Shown: positions 17,098 through 25,824 of the stretch, one piece after another
Numbering within the stretch: the first letter of the stretch is position 1
Layout of the letters: the number at the start of each line of letters is the position of its first letter
DNA from: JAKVCB01 sp963578605
GTDB lineage: Bacteria > Planctomycetota > Planctomycetia > Pirellulales > Lacipirellulaceae
Assembly: GCA_963578605.1 (NCBI GenBank)
Contig: CAUZEA010000068.1
Span: 1 to 32,619, forward strand
Length of the DNA stretch: 32,619 nucleotides
Direction: 5' to 3'
Position numbers and translations under genes: made by a program
The notes under the pieces: generated by a model
Database searches by the model: none
Told to the model about the DNA's origin: nothing
Seen by the model: only the letters and a program-made list of their open reading frames with translations

Positions 17098-18381
17098 TTA
17101 CTCAAAACGGAGGAGGCCATATTTTCGTTTTCCACTCCTGAGGACCATGACGGTTTCGCTGGCAAGGTGCTCTTCCGTGAGACGGGCGTGCGGATCCTCC
17201 AGCCGACGGTTGTTCACGTAAGCCCCGCCCTGTTGGACAATTCGCCGTGCCTCTCCCTTGCTCTTGGCAAGGCCTGCCTCGGCAAACGCGTCAACGAGTG
17301 TTAATCCCCCGTCACCAGCCAGCCGGGCCCGAGGTAAAGCCTTGCTCGGAACATCGGGAAAGACTTCCGCCAACTCGGCATCTCGGAATCCCTCGATTTC
17401 GGCTCCAAAAAAGATCTCGGTGGCCCGCTGAGCCTTCACCAACCCCTCAGGTCCGTGTACCAACTCGGTGAGTGTTTCGGCCAGTCGCTTTTGGCTCTGG
17501 CGCCCGGCGGGATCTGCCTCCCGCGACTGATCGAGAACCTCGATCTCCTCGGGTGAAAGTTCGGTAAGCATTCGCAGACAATGCCCGGCGTCGGCATCCT
17601 CGACGTTTATCCAATACTGGTAGAAATGGTAGGGGCTGGTCTTTTCGGCCGACAACCAAACCGCCCCCTGCTCCGTCTTACCCATTTTTGCCCCGTCGGA
17701 CCGGGTCAATAGCGGACAGGTTAAACCGTAAAGCTGGGCACCTCGCATCCGCCGGCCCAGATCGATACCGGCGGTGATGTTACCCCACTGGTCACTCCCT
17801 CCGACCTGCAACTCGCAATGGCACGAATCGTACAAGTGTACGAAGTCAAAAGCCTGGAGCAACATGTAGCTAAACTCGGTGTAACTCAGCCCGGTATCGT
17901 CGTGGCCCAAGCGGCTCTTCACCGAATCCTTGGCCAGCATCACGTTGACCGGAAAGTTCTTGCCGACATCGCGGAGAAACTCGAGATAACTCCACGTCCC
18001 GGTCCAGTCAAAGTTATTCACGAGCTCGGCCGAATGGGTACCACTCCCAAAATCAAGGAACCGCTTCATCTGGCTCCGTAGCCCCTCGACGTTTTCGGCA
18101 ATCCTCTCGGCCGCAAGCAGATTGCGTTCCTGACTTTTACCGCTGGGGTCGCCGATCATGCCCGTGGCCCCCCCCACCACGGCAATCGGTTTGTGGCCAG
18201 CCTGTTGAAATCGTCGAAGCAACATCAGGGGCAACAAACTTCCCACATGCAAACTATCAGCGGTGGGATCGAATCCCGCGTAAAGGGTCCGCGGTCGCTG
18301 TTCAAGCCAGTCCGAAAGTCCCAAGTCATCGGTTGTTTGGTGGACCAGACCACGCCAGCGGAGTTCGTTAAGAAAAAGCAT
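17098..18381 (-). CDS. tyrS: Tyrosyl-tRNA synthetase
   Basis: 427 residues from the ATG at 18381; the frame is open for another 22 codons upstream, but that extension (MQWAAGFCGRF) is not part of the family. Class I synthetase features are clear: tyrosine-pocket GFDPTADSLHVGS with the HIGH-equivalent HVGS, the YTEFSYMLLQAFDF helix, QVGGSDQWGNI, and the KMSKS-equivalent KMGKT, the variant typical of the E. coli-type TyrRS. An S4 RNA-binding domain occupies the last 65 residues (LAKSKGEARRIVQQGGAYVN). The enzyme charges tRNA-Tyr in the cytoplasm. It follows ispD on the same strand after 123 bases. Confidence 0.96.
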   Translation of the reverse strand: MLFLNELRWRGLVHQTTDDLGLSDWLEQRPRTLYAGFDPTADSLHVGSLLPLMLLRRFQQAGHKPIAVVGGATGMIGDPSGKSQERNLLAAERIAENVEGLRSQMKRFLDFGSGTHSAELVNNFDWTGTWSYLEFLRDVGKNFPVNVMLAKDSVKSRLGHDDTGLSYTEFSYMLLQAFDFVHLYDSCHCELQVGGSDQWGNITAGIDLGRRMRGAQLYGLTCPLLTRSDGAKMGKTEQGAVWLSAEKTSPYHFYQYWINVEDADAGHCLRMLTELSPEEIEVLDQSREADPAGRQSQKRLAETLTELVHGPEGLVKAQRATEIFFGAEIEGFRDAELAEVFPDVPSKALPRARLAGDGGLTLVDAFAEAGLAKSKGEARRIVQQGGAYVNNRRLEDPHARLTEEHLASETVMVLRSGKRKYGLLRFE

Positions 18382-18504
18382 GAAGGGAGTATGGAATGGG
18401 GGGTGATTCGGTACAAAACGCCCGCAAAAGCCTGCCGCCCACTGCAACGTTTGCAGGTCACTTGTCAGACTTTGTCAACAGGAGGCGACGCCAAGGTCGA
18501 CAGG

Positions 18505-19245
18505 TCATCTCCAGAGGTCATCATTGGCAAAAGGATGGGCAAAACCTTGTTTGTGCGATTTGGGGAGTATTTTCATCAGTTGTTCCGCGAGTTTGAGATC
18601 CTCGCGTGTTGTGATTTTCCGATTCATCGCCGACCCTGGAACCACCGTCACCGATTTGCCAAGGTGTTCGACAAGCTGGGCGTCGTCGGTCCCTTGAACA
18701 CCGGCACGTTGGGCGTAGGCATCCACCAGTAGATCGCGGCCAAAGACTTGCGGAGTTTGCGCTTCCCAAAGTTGGGTGCGGTCAACAGTTTGTACGATTT
18801 TGTGCCCGGCATCGGTCCGCTTGAGCGTTCCCGAAACGGGGGCGGCCAGGATCGCAGCACCGTCCCGCTGGGCTGCCGCAAAGACCGCGTCGATCCACTT
18901 GTCGGCAATACATGGCCTGGCGGCATCGTGCACGGCAATGAACTGAACATCTTCTGACACCACCGCCAGGGCCCTTTCCACCGAATCGGACCGCTCGGAG
19001 CCACCTTCGACCACATGAATCCCCAGAATGGCCACGTTGGCACTAAACTTCTGATTGAACTCTTCGCGATCTTCGGCAGCAACGATCAAAATTACCTGAG
19101 CCACGTCGTCACGATTGACAAACCGCTCGGCTGAATGCATCCAAACAGCCCGCCCGGCCAAAGGGGCAAATGGCTTTTTGTAGTTTTTGTCGACGAATCG
19201 CCGACTCTTGCCGGCAGCAGGAAGAACGACAGCAAATTTGGCCAT
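18505..19245 (-). CDS. ispD: 2-C-methyl-D-erythritol 4-phosphate cytidylyltransferase
   Basis: 246 residues from the ATG at 19245 (a 10-codon upstream extension is possible but not conserved). It makes CDP-methylerythritol from MEP and CTP in the non-mevalonate isoprenoid pathway. Motifs: the CTP-binding N-terminus VLPAAGKSRRF, the following KKPF lysines, VEGGSERSDSV, the metal/substrate motif VHDAARP, the TPQVF element, and MNRKITTREDLKLAEQ near the C-terminus with the conserved Lys. Length and motif order are normal. It precedes tyrS in the same direction and is divergent from the RNA-binding protein gene. Confidence 0.93.
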   Translation of the reverse strand: MAKFAVVLPAAGKSRRFVDKNYKKPFAPLAGRAVWMHSAERFVNRDDVAQVILIVAAEDREEFNQKFSANVAILGIHVVEGGSERSDSVERALAVVSEDVQFIAVHDAARPCIADKWIDAVFAAAQRDGAAILAAPVSGTLKRTDAGHKIVQTVDRTQLWEAQTPQVFGRDLLVDAYAQRAGVQGTDDAQLVEHLGKSVTVVPGSAMNRKITTREDLKLAEQLMKILPKSHKQGFAHPFANDDLWR

Positions 19246-19606
19246 CGGGTTAAGGCTCCACGAAACGAGGTTCAAACCAAGGCCACCACGCTGGTGGCTA
19301 GCTTACGGTCTTCTTGGGCCCACCGGAAGAGACAGGCGACGCGATTGGCCCAAATTGGCCTCCGGTCAGAAAAAGGTAAGACTCAAGTCAAGAATTATTT
19401 AGAAACTTGCCTGCTTTTCCTCCCCAAGCCTCCACTTTTACCGCAATATTAGGACTCACTATTTTCTGGGTTTGTCGACAGAGATGTTTCATCGTGGCGC
19501 GAAAAAGCGTTATACTCATGCTGTCAAATTTCCTTCTCGACTGTAGGGCGACCTTGTCGGACTCCTAGTCGGTCGTGGAAAACGGTTTGTTTGCTTGGAG
19601 CCAAGC
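19246..19606. other. Divergent intergenic region between ispD and the RRM gene
   Basis: About 360 bases. The right part holds a candidate promoter for the RRM gene at 19488-19516 and its leader of roughly 85 nucleotides. The left part should carry the ispD promoter, which I could not place. Short open frames here have no motifs. Confidence 0.45.
19488..19516 (+). promoter_or_regulatory. Candidate promoter of the RRM protein gene
   Basis: TATACT (19511-19516, 5 of 6 to the -10 consensus) with a weak TTCATC (19488-19493) 17 bases upstream. It would start transcription about 85 bases before the ATG at 19607. Confidence 0.35.
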
Positions 19607-19891
19607 ATGAGGATTTACGTTGGAAACCTCGCATATTCGACCACTGAAGATACGCTCAGCGCCGAATTCGGCGCTCACGGTACCGTCGACGAAGTCGCCG
19701 TCGTCACCGACCGGGAAACCGGCCGCCCGCGGGGCTTTGCCTTTGTGACGATGAGTAGTAGTGAAGAAGGTCAGGCTGCAATTGAAGCCGTGAATGGAAA
19801 GGAAATCGACGGGCGCACGGTTGTCGTCAACGAAGCAAGACCGAAAAGTGGCGGTGGCGGTGGCGGTGGCGGTGGACGTCGCAAGTGGTAA
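19607..19891 (+). CDS. Single-RRM RNA-binding protein with Gly-rich tail
   Basis: 94 residues. One RNA recognition motif fills residues 1-80: RNP2 RIYVGNL (2-8) and RNP1 RGFAFVTM (42-49) with the two aromatic contacts, and the DRETGRPRG loop before RNP1. The tail is nine glycines and RRKW. This is the bacterial Rbp/glycine-rich RNA-binding type, which binds single-stranded RNA and is cold-induced in cyanobacteria; the role here is inferred. The start is set by GGAG at 19597-19600, six bases before the ATG; a TTG 12 bases upstream is an unlikely alternative. The leader of about 85 nucleotides could be a site of autoregulation. Confidence 0.93.
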   Translation: MRIYVGNLAYSTTEDTLSAEFGAHGTVDEVAVVTDRETGRPRGFAFVTMSSSEEGQAAIEAVNGKEIDGRTVVVNEARPKSGGGGGGGGGRRKW

Positions 19892-20022
19892 GCCCGGGTG
19901 TTGCGACAGAAACCCTGAATCCGTAAGCCTACGGCCCGGCCAGCGGTATCTCATCAAGACCAGCTGGTAGAAACGGTGCCACTCTCGCGCCAACCCGTTA
20001 GCGCTGGCCGTCAGAAAGACCC

Positions 20023-20640
20023 ATGAAGCTGCTGCTGTTCAGCGATCTTCACTGCGATACCGAAGCGGCCCATCGACTCGTCGAAAAATCTGCCGATAAG
20101 GATGTCGTGATCGGCGCTGGTGACTTCGGACAATGTCGCCGGCAAATCGGAAAAGTGATTGATGTGTTACGCACCATTGATCATCCGGCAGTTGTGGTTC
20201 CAGGCAATGCCGAATCAATCGAAGAACTCACAGAAGCCTGCCTTCCGTGGCCAACGGCGCATGTGTTGCATGGAAACGGCGTGACCATTGAAGGGGTTCA
20301 GTTTTTTGGGATCGGAGGAGGAATTCCCGTCACTCCCTTTGGCTCCTGGAGTTACGACTTCAGCGAAGACGAGGCAGCCGAGTTGTTGCGCGATTGCCCG
20401 CCCAATGCGGTTCTCGTCTCGCACTCGCCACCCCACGGCGCCGTCGATGTCGATTCCAGCGGCAACAGCTTTGGCAGTCGCGCGGTCCGCGACACGATTC
20501 TGGAAAAATCGCCCCGCCTTGTGGTGTGTGGCCATATTCATACCTGCTGGGGACAACAAGAAACCGTGGGCGAAACGCGGGTCATGAATGCCGGACCAGG
20601 AGGCGTTGAGTGGACTCTTGACCACGGGACCTCCAGCTAA
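20023..20640 (+). CDS. Calcineurin-like metallophosphoesterase
   Basis: 205 residues, close to the YfcE/MJ0936 class of small phosphodiesterases. The metal-binding blocks are in order: Asp8-x-His10 in FSDLHCD, GDFG, GNAE, SHSPPHG and CGHIH. In larger members the third block is GNHD/E and in YfcE-type enzymes GNCD; here it is GNAE, so the general-acid His is replaced by Ala, as is common in the small class. It probably cleaves a phosphodiester or phosphomonoester in the cytoplasm; the substrate is unknown. Monocistronic by spacing. Confidence 0.88.
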   Translation: MKLLLFSDLHCDTEAAHRLVEKSADKDVVIGAGDFGQCRRQIGKVIDVLRTIDHPAVVVPGNAESIEELTEACLPWPTAHVLHGNGVTIEGVQFFGIGGGIPVTPFGSWSYDFSEDEAAELLRDCPPNAVLVSHSPPHGAVDVDSSGNSFGSRAVRDTILEKSPRLVVCGHIHTCWGQQETVGETRVMNAGPGGVEWTLDHGTSS

Positions 20641-20791
20641 GGCGTCTTTGTAACGCAACCGACCGGGTGCGGCCCGTCAAGCCGAGCCACGAACCCACGA
20701 CCCGGCTGGTCTCCCGGCCCAACCAGTTGGCGCAACCGGCCGTACTGCGGTAAACTGCTGCCCCCATTCTTTCCTTTTTTACGGATTTCTC

Positions 20792-21580
20792 ATGAGCAAA
20801 ATTTCTAACGCAGCTGAATTCCTGGTCAACAACCGTCGCCTCGACCAAGTCGCTGACACTTTACCGCCCGATTTGCAACCGGCCAACTGGGAGGAAGCGT
20901 ATGCTACGCAGCAAGTCCTGGTTGACCACCAGTTGTCCGATCACGGAGGCAAGCTGGTCGGATACAAGATCGCCGCCACGAACCCGGTCGCACAAGAAAT
21001 GCTGGGGGTTGAAGGGCCACTGTTTGGGCGCCTGCTCTCCGCATTCGTGCACGCCGCCCCCGCTGAATTCGCGGCGAATGACTTTCAGACGCGGGTACTG
21101 GAACCAGAGTATGCCTTCCTGATGAAGGATGACGTACCCGCTGGCCAACAAGATTTTACCGCCGAATCGATCGCCAGCTATGTCGCTGGCGTGCTTCCCT
21201 CGATTGAAATCGTAAACCATCACTTCACCAACCTGAAACAAGCCGGTGGGATGGTGCTGGTGTGTGACAACGCGGTTCACGGTGCCTGGCTGCACGGTAA
21301 AAACCAGGAATCATGGACTGATCTCGATATGAAAAACACCGAAATCCGGTTGCTGGCCAATGGCCAAATCGACAGTACCGGCAACGGTACCAACGTGCTG
21401 AAACACCCACTCAACGCGCTCGCCTGGCTGGCCAACGAACTCCCTAAATTCGGTTTGCAACTCTCCGCAGGCGACTATGTGACCACGGGACTCACGACAG
21501 AAGTCTATGCGGCTACCCCGGGAGACCAGGTCACCGCTGACTTTGGCCCTCTCGGTAGCGTTGAGTTGAAGTTCAACTGA
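20792..21580 (+). CDS. 2-keto-4-pentenoate hydratase / FAH-fold family protein
   Basis: 262 residues, the normal size of MhpD/HpcG-type hydratases, which add water to 2-oxo-4-pentenoate-like acids in catechol meta-cleavage pathways. The metal ligands appear as the two Glu of LEPEYAFLM and the Glu of PSIEIVNH. The substrate-loop segment GYKIAATNP and the C-terminal TGLTTEVYAATPGDQV match the family. No other meta-cleavage genes are nearby, so the true substrate is open. No Shine-Dalgarno sequence before the ATG. Confidence 0.87.
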   Translation: MSKISNAAEFLVNNRRLDQVADTLPPDLQPANWEEAYATQQVLVDHQLSDHGGKLVGYKIAATNPVAQEMLGVEGPLFGRLLSAFVHAAPAEFAANDFQTRVLEPEYAFLMKDDVPAGQQDFTAESIASYVAGVLPSIEIVNHHFTNLKQAGGMVLVCDNAVHGAWLHGKNQESWTDLDMKNTEIRLLANGQIDSTGNGTNVLKHPLNALAWLANELPKFGLQLSAGDYVTTGLTTEVYAATPGDQVTADFGPLGSVELKFN

Positions 21581-22017
21581 AAAGTTGGTTGAGCGGTCGG
21601 TCTCGATAATCTGCTGCGTGGTGGCCCCGGGCTTCCCCCAAATTGAAAACCGGGGGTTCAAAGGTTGCCCGGACCTGCGAACAAAGCCAGGCGAATAGAA
21701 CTCAAATTCGGTCGTCGGTGAGTCATACGGGTCGCGTCGGGCTGATGTGAAGAGTCTCCCTCACGGTTGAAATCGGTGTTGGCTATTTCGGTTTTTCCCG
21801 GGTACTTTGCCGTGTGAGTCAAGTGACCAGTTCAACTAGAATAGACTGAGGGTCCCATGTTGTGATTGACTGGGGGCCTGTCGCTGCGGAGCAGTGGCCA
21901 AGTCACACCCCCAAGCTATGATATCTGTACGGCTTGCAACTTCAGCCAAAACTTGACGCTGCTGGAAATCACTCCACAAGACTTTTCATCCCTCGTCTAT
22001 CTCCCCTAAAGCATCAC
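21581..22017. other. Intergenic stretch, nothing recognised
   Basis: About 437 bases between the hydratase gene and the CDF-like gene. Both strands were read in all frames by eye; no motif, relic or clear hairpin with T-run was found. A TATGAT at 21917-21922 could be a -10 box but has no -35 partner. Confidence 0.4.
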
Positions 22018-22659
22018 GTGTCTTCATCAAGTACGGTTGAACCAGCTTCGTCGCAGGCAGCACAACAATACGCCGGAGAGCGCGAAGCCCGTTTCGTATC
22101 CTGGCTCATGATTGGCTGGAATGTCACCGAGGCCGTCATTGCCCTGATTGCAGCGATTCAGGCGGGTAGTCCCGCCCTGCTCGGTTTTGGTCTTGATTCG
22201 GTCGTCGAATCGATGTCGAGCCTGGTAATGATCTGGCGATTTCAAGATCCGCAACGAGGGCGACGTCGAGAAAAGCGGGCCCGAACATTCGTCGGAGTCG
22301 GACTGCTCCTACTGGCCGGTTTCGTGGCATGGGACGCCAGCCAGACGCTCATTCTTGGTGAAGCCCCACACGAAAGTTTGGTCGGTATTATCCTGGCAGT
22401 GGTGTCGATCCTGTTGATGCCACTGCTGGCTCGGTGGAAACGTCGTATCGCCCACAAAATCCAGAGTGGTGCACTTCATGCTGACGCCTCCCAAACCGAC
22501 ATCTGCTGGTACCTCGCATCGATTCTGCTTGTCGGTGTGGGACTCAACGCACTTTTTGGCTGGTGGTGGGCCGATCCGGTTGCGGCACTCTGCATGGTTC
22601 CGTTGATTGGCAAAGCAGGAATCCAGGCACTGCGTGGCAAAAACCCTTGTTGCCCGTAA
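22018..22659 (+). CDS. Cation diffusion facilitator-like membrane protein
   Basis: 213 residues from GTG at 22018 (a TTG start at 21934 adds 28 non-conserved residues). Helices lie near residues 30-48, 55-70, 90-108, 120-137 and 165-180 and the layout follows the CDF transmembrane domain: GWNVTEAVIALIAAIQAGSPALL, then GFGLDSVVES with the helix-2 Asp, and ALHADASQTD with His/Asp of helix 5, the usual zinc-site positions. The C-terminal cytoplasmic domain of true CDF transporters is missing, so this is the short variant; metal export is plausible but unproven. No ribosome binding site before the GTG, so the start is uncertain. Confidence 0.8.
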   Translation: MSSSSTVEPASSQAAQQYAGEREARFVSWLMIGWNVTEAVIALIAAIQAGSPALLGFGLDSVVESMSSLVMIWRFQDPQRGRRREKRARTFVGVGLLLLAGFVAWDASQTLILGEAPHESLVGIILAVVSILLMPLLARWKRRIAHKIQSGALHADASQTDICWYLASILLVGVGLNALFGWWWADPVAALCMVPLIGKAGIQALRGKNPCCP

Positions 22660-22823
22660 ACCGCGTTGTGCCCTTCCCACAATGCACTCTGTGGAAAACA
22701 GCTTGAAAGCAAGTCGATGAAGCTGGCCGTTGGGCCACATTGCAAGCGGGCACGTGCACCCCAGTACACCTCCCGCCGGTAACTCGCATGAAAGACCATG
22801 GTACACTTCAAAAAATGGTGGCC

Positions 22824-22866
22824 GGTCAAAAAATCGTGGAGGTCAGGTCAAAAAATTGTGGAGGTA
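22824..22866. repeat. Two direct repeats with 22-bp period upstream of the DUF4404 gene
   Basis: ggtcaaaaaatcgtggaggt (22824-22843) and ggtcaaaaaattgtggaggt (22846-22865) differ at one base and are offset by exactly 22 bases, two helical turns. A weaker third copy (tcaaaaaatggtgg) starts at 22808. They end 33 bases before the DUF4404 start and could be a protein-binding operator or a slippage product. Confidence 0.7.
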
Positions 22867-22898
22867 CTGTGGAGCAATATCACAAGGAATAACCAATC

Positions 22899-23168
22899 AT
22901 GGAAAAACCAGAACTCATCGCCACCCTGCGGAAACTACACACCGAACTCTCGCAGACCGACCAGGCAGATCCCGAAACTGTCGACCGACTGCATGTTCTG
23001 ACCGGTGAAATCCAACAGCTGTTGGAGCGGAGCGAAACGCCGCCCGAGGATGCCGGTACCACAACACACGGCCTCCGCGAACTGCTACTGAAGTTCGAAG
23101 CCGAACACCCGCAATTCTCCGAGTTGTTGGGGCGAATTACCGACGGCTTGTCCCGCATGGGCATTTAA
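22899..23168 (+). CDS. DUF4404 family protein
   Basis: 89 residues. The sequence MEKPELIATLRKLHTELSQT, a helical middle ending in IQQLLERSE, and the C-terminal half (LLLKFEAEHPQFSELLGRIT, then DGLSRMGI) fit DUF4404, a small helical family of unknown function found in planctomycetes and proteobacteria. No enzyme motif; probably a soluble helical bundle. AAGGAA about ten bases before the ATG supports the start. The gene is preceded by the 22-bp direct repeats and followed by the relic region. Confidence 0.85.
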   Translation: MEKPELIATLRKLHTELSQTDQADPETVDRLHVLTGEIQQLLERSETPPEDAGTTTHGLRELLLKFEAEHPQFSELLGRITDGLSRMGI

Positions 23169-23711
23169 CGCAAGAGGCATTACCCGAGGGCTGGACGTCG
23201 AGCGTCGATGGCACGGTCGATAGCTGTGGTTACTTGTGGCGGTAACGACCGTTCTTTGGCAACGGCTGTTTCTTGAATCTGGGAAGGACTTGTCGAGCTG
23301 AAGTTCAACCTGACGCTGATTGGCATCCGCCTCGTGGCTCTTCAAACAGCGATCCAAGAGCAGTGGCTGAATGTGGAAGGTGTCGTCAATTTCCGAGGAG
23401 AGCCCGGTGTCCGCACATGCCGACAATGCCAGTCCTGCTACACTGCAGCATAAAGACAGACAACTTAATGCCAGTATTATGGTCGCGTTTAAATTTCATG
23501 CTGTCGTCAGTGAAGTGTGGACGGTGGGGGGTAATCTGTGGAAAATAGGGTCACTTGTTGGACACCACTACATCCCATCCGCCGGTTCCGGAAAGCGACC
23601 CAATGGGGTGCCCAGTTCAGGGTTGTACACCAAGGCGACAGAACTACATCTGCTCGGTTTTCGTTTGTCTCTATTTTCCCATCCATCGTTGGTTTTCACG
23701 AGGCCTTCATT
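23169..23711. other. Gene-poor stretch with a decayed gene
   Basis: About 540 bases between the DUF4404 and SMP-30 genes. The only recognisable content is the PSCyt1-like relic on the minus strand (23290-23499). Plus-strand open frames 23273-23548 and 23371-23715 show no family signal and overlap the relic. Confidence 0.5.
23290..23499 (-). pseudogene. Relic of a planctomycete PSCyt1-type cytochrome c gene
   Basis: On the minus strand an ATG at 23499 starts MKFKRDHNTG and soon runs into a stop, but a second frame in the same stretch gives a signal-peptide-like run (CLSLCCSVAGLALSACADTG) and then FHIQPLLLDRCLKSHEADAN and QRQVELQLDKSFP. This is the opening of the planctomycete cytochrome domain PSCyt1, usually reading roughly F-x-x-x-I-x-P-L-L-x-x-x-C-x-x-C-H with a downstream L-R-L-D. 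Here the heme motif CxxCH has become CLKSH (first Cys codon at 23348-23346), so heme c could not be held covalently. The rest of the expected long protein (DUF1549/DUF1553) is gone. Frameshift, lost motif and truncation mark it as a decayed gene. Confidence 0.6.
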
Positions 23712-24617
23712 ATGAGATTGTGTCATTACGGTGTCGCCGCGGTCCTGTTTTTCAGTCCATTACTGCATGCTGATGACGCTCCGCTATTTGTCGCCACGCC
23801 GCTCACCGAGTCGGGTGAATTTACGGGGGGAATCGAGGGGCCGGCGTGCGACGCGGCTGGGAATATTTTTGCCGTCAGTTACCGTGACCGGTCGAACATC
23901 GGCCGAGTCACTCCGGCGGGCAAGGCCGAATTATTCGTGACGCTCCCCAACAACAGCGCTGGTAACGGCATCCGCTTCGACTCGCAGGGCAAGATGTTCG
24001 TGGCCGATTACGTCCGTCACAATGTGCTGAAGATCGACCCAGCTACACGAGAAGTCACCGTATTGGCCCAACACGACGGCATGAATCAACCCAATGACCT
24101 CGCGATCGATGCCGACGGTGTCCTCTACGCTAGCGATCCAAACTGGGGCGATAACACAGGCCAACTTTGGCGGATCGACCCGTCAGGCAAGGTCACGCGA
24201 TTAGCGGCCGATATGGGAACGACCAACGGTATTGAAGTCAGTCCGGACGGCCGAACACTGTACGTCAACGAGAGCGTGCAACGCAATTTGTGGGCCTTCA
24301 CGATCACGGCGACCGGCCTGCAGGATAAACGGCTCATCAAGAAGTTCGACGATTATGGCTTCGACGGCATGCGGTGCGACATCGACGGCAATTTGTACAT
24401 CACTCGCCACGGCAAGGGCACCGTGGTAAAGCTGACTCCCAGTGGCGAAGTCCTTCGAGAAATCGACGTCCTTGGAGAGCATCCCACGAACATTTGCTTC
24501 GGTGGCCCCGACGGCCGCACCGCCTACGTGACCGAAGCGAAACAGCAGCGCCTGGTGAGCTTTCGTGTCGACCGGCCTGGCGCTGCGTGGCAACGTTGGC
24601 ACCAACGGCAGGAATAA
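23712..24617 (+). CDS. Secreted SMP-30/gluconolactonase-like protein
   Basis: 301 residues from the ATG at 23712; an open extension of 58 codons upstream has no signal peptide and is dismissed. A Sec signal peptide occupies about 1-21 (RLCHYGVAAVLFFSPLLHA, then DD). The mature part is a six-bladed beta-propeller: metal-site Glu in GGIEGPACD, NQPNDLAIDADG, TTNGIEVSPDGRTLYVNES and the late HPTNICFGGPDGRTAYVTE. Family members hydrolyse lactones such as gluconolactone with Ca or Zn; planctomycete versions are mostly uncharacterised periplasmic or exported proteins. Monocistronic. Confidence 0.88.
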   Translation: MRLCHYGVAAVLFFSPLLHADDAPLFVATPLTESGEFTGGIEGPACDAAGNIFAVSYRDRSNIGRVTPAGKAELFVTLPNNSAGNGIRFDSQGKMFVADYVRHNVLKIDPATREVTVLAQHDGMNQPNDLAIDADGVLYASDPNWGDNTGQLWRIDPSGKVTRLAADMGTTNGIEVSPDGRTLYVNESVQRNLWAFTITATGLQDKRLIKKFDDYGFDGMRCDIDGNLYITRHGKGTVVKLTPSGEVLREIDVLGEHPTNICFGGPDGRTAYVTEAKQQRLVSFRVDRPGAAWQRWHQRQE

Positions 24618-24756
24618 ACTCAAGCTCCTTCCCGGAGTGAAAGTTGCTACGCGGAATCGAGGTTGTTCCTGACGATGGACAAAAAAGGCGTAAGTACATT
24701 GTCTCAGCCAGCGTTCCCCTCTGCCAGCGAGCCTTGTTAAGCGCGAGAAGATCACC

Positions 24757-25824
24757 ATGAACAAACAGCTCCCACTATTTCCCACCGCGGTGATCGGTAG
24801 TATGCCACGCCCACAATACGTCAAGGATCTGCTGGTGGCCCGGACCACCGCCGAAGCATCTCCCTCGTCAGATCTACAAGCCCGTACCGATGATGCGGTC
24901 CGCTTCGTGATCGGACTCCAGGAGCAGGCAGGCATCGACATGATCTCGGACGGAGAATGGCGTCGCGAAACATACATCGACGTGATTGCCGAGATCTGTC
25001 ACGGCTTTGATTGGATAGAGCGGGAGCTGTTTGGTTACCACCAGGTGGTGACCCAGGTCATGACACCCCGGCAACCAGGAATCGTGGCCGGGGAAGCACG
25101 ATTTCTTCGCGACAATACCAACCGGGCCGTCAAGGTGGCACTTCCCTCTCCCTACTTGATTGGTCAGCGGATGTGGGAACCGGATCATTCAACCGCTGCT
25201 TATCCCACGCGCGATGCGTTTTGCGAGGCGCTGGTGCCGGTAATACGAGGGGAGTTGCTGGCGGTTCGTGAGATAGGTGTCGACCTGATCCAGCTTGATG
25301 AACCCCATTTGTGCGTGCTTGTCGATCCGGAAATCCGGGCCACTTTTGACGACCCCGAGGCCGAGATGCGCAAGGCCGTCGAATGGATCAATGCCATTGT
25401 CGAGGGCGTGGAGGGAGTCACGCTGGCGGTGCACCTCTGCCGGCGCAACTGGGGTCGGCAAGGTTGGGGGGCGGCTGGTGGTTACGAGTCGATCCTGGAC
25501 CACATCAGGCAGCTCAACGTCGACCAGCTGATGATGGAATTCAGTATTCCGGCGGCCGGGGACGTAGTGGTGCTGCGGGAATTGCCCACAGAGGTGCGCA
25601 TCGGACTGGGATGTGTGGATGTTCGCTTCGAGGAAATTGACACCCCGCAGACGATCGTAAAGCGCGTGGAGAAGGCACTTGAGCACGTATCCGCGGAGCG
25701 GTTGATGCTGACGCCCGACTGTGGATTCTCACCGGGCAAGGACCATGCAATCCCACTCGACGAGGCCTTTGTAAAGCTCAAGAGCCTGGGAGCGGCGGGC
25801 CGTTTACTCCGCCAGCGGGTGTAA
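24757..25824 (+). CDS. Cobalamin-independent methionine synthase C-terminal-domain protein (core-MetE type)
   Basis: 355 residues, about half the size of full MetE, corresponding to the C-terminal catalytic barrel only. It has the opening TAVIGSMPRPQYV, the substrate loop GIDMISDGEWRRE, LIQLDEPHLC, the zinc-site His and Cys in AVHLCRRNW and the third ligand Cys in TPDCGF. In full MetE this half binds zinc and homocysteine. Stand-alone core-MetE proteins exist in archaea and bacteria and can take methyl groups from a corrinoid or other donor, so the donor here is unknown. Start ATG with weak GAGAAG upstream. No B12 riboswitch seen. Confidence 0.85.
   Translation: MNKQLPLFPTAVIGSMPRPQYVKDLLVARTTAEASPSSDLQARTDDAVRFVIGLQEQAGIDMISDGEWRRETYIDVIAEICHGFDWIERELFGYHQVVTQVMTPRQPGIVAGEARFLRDNTNRAVKVALPSPYLIGQRMWEPDHSTAAYPTRDAFCEALVPVIRGELLAVREIGVDLIQLDEPHLCVLVDPEIRATFDDPEAEMRKAVEWINAIVEGVEGVTLAVHLCRRNWGRQGWGAAGGYESILDHIRQLNVDQLMMEFSIPAAGDVVVLRELPTEVRIGLGCVDVRFEEIDTPQTIVKRVEKALEHVSAERLMLTPDCGFSPGKDHAIPLDEAFVKLKSLGAAGRLLRQRV

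Noticed and set aside
17842..18081. Plus-strand frame inside tyrS
   Set aside because: Shadow of tyrS; no independent support.
23273..23715. Plus-strand open frames before the SMP-30 gene
   Set aside because: No family similarity, and they lie opposite the PSCyt1 relic or in its flank.
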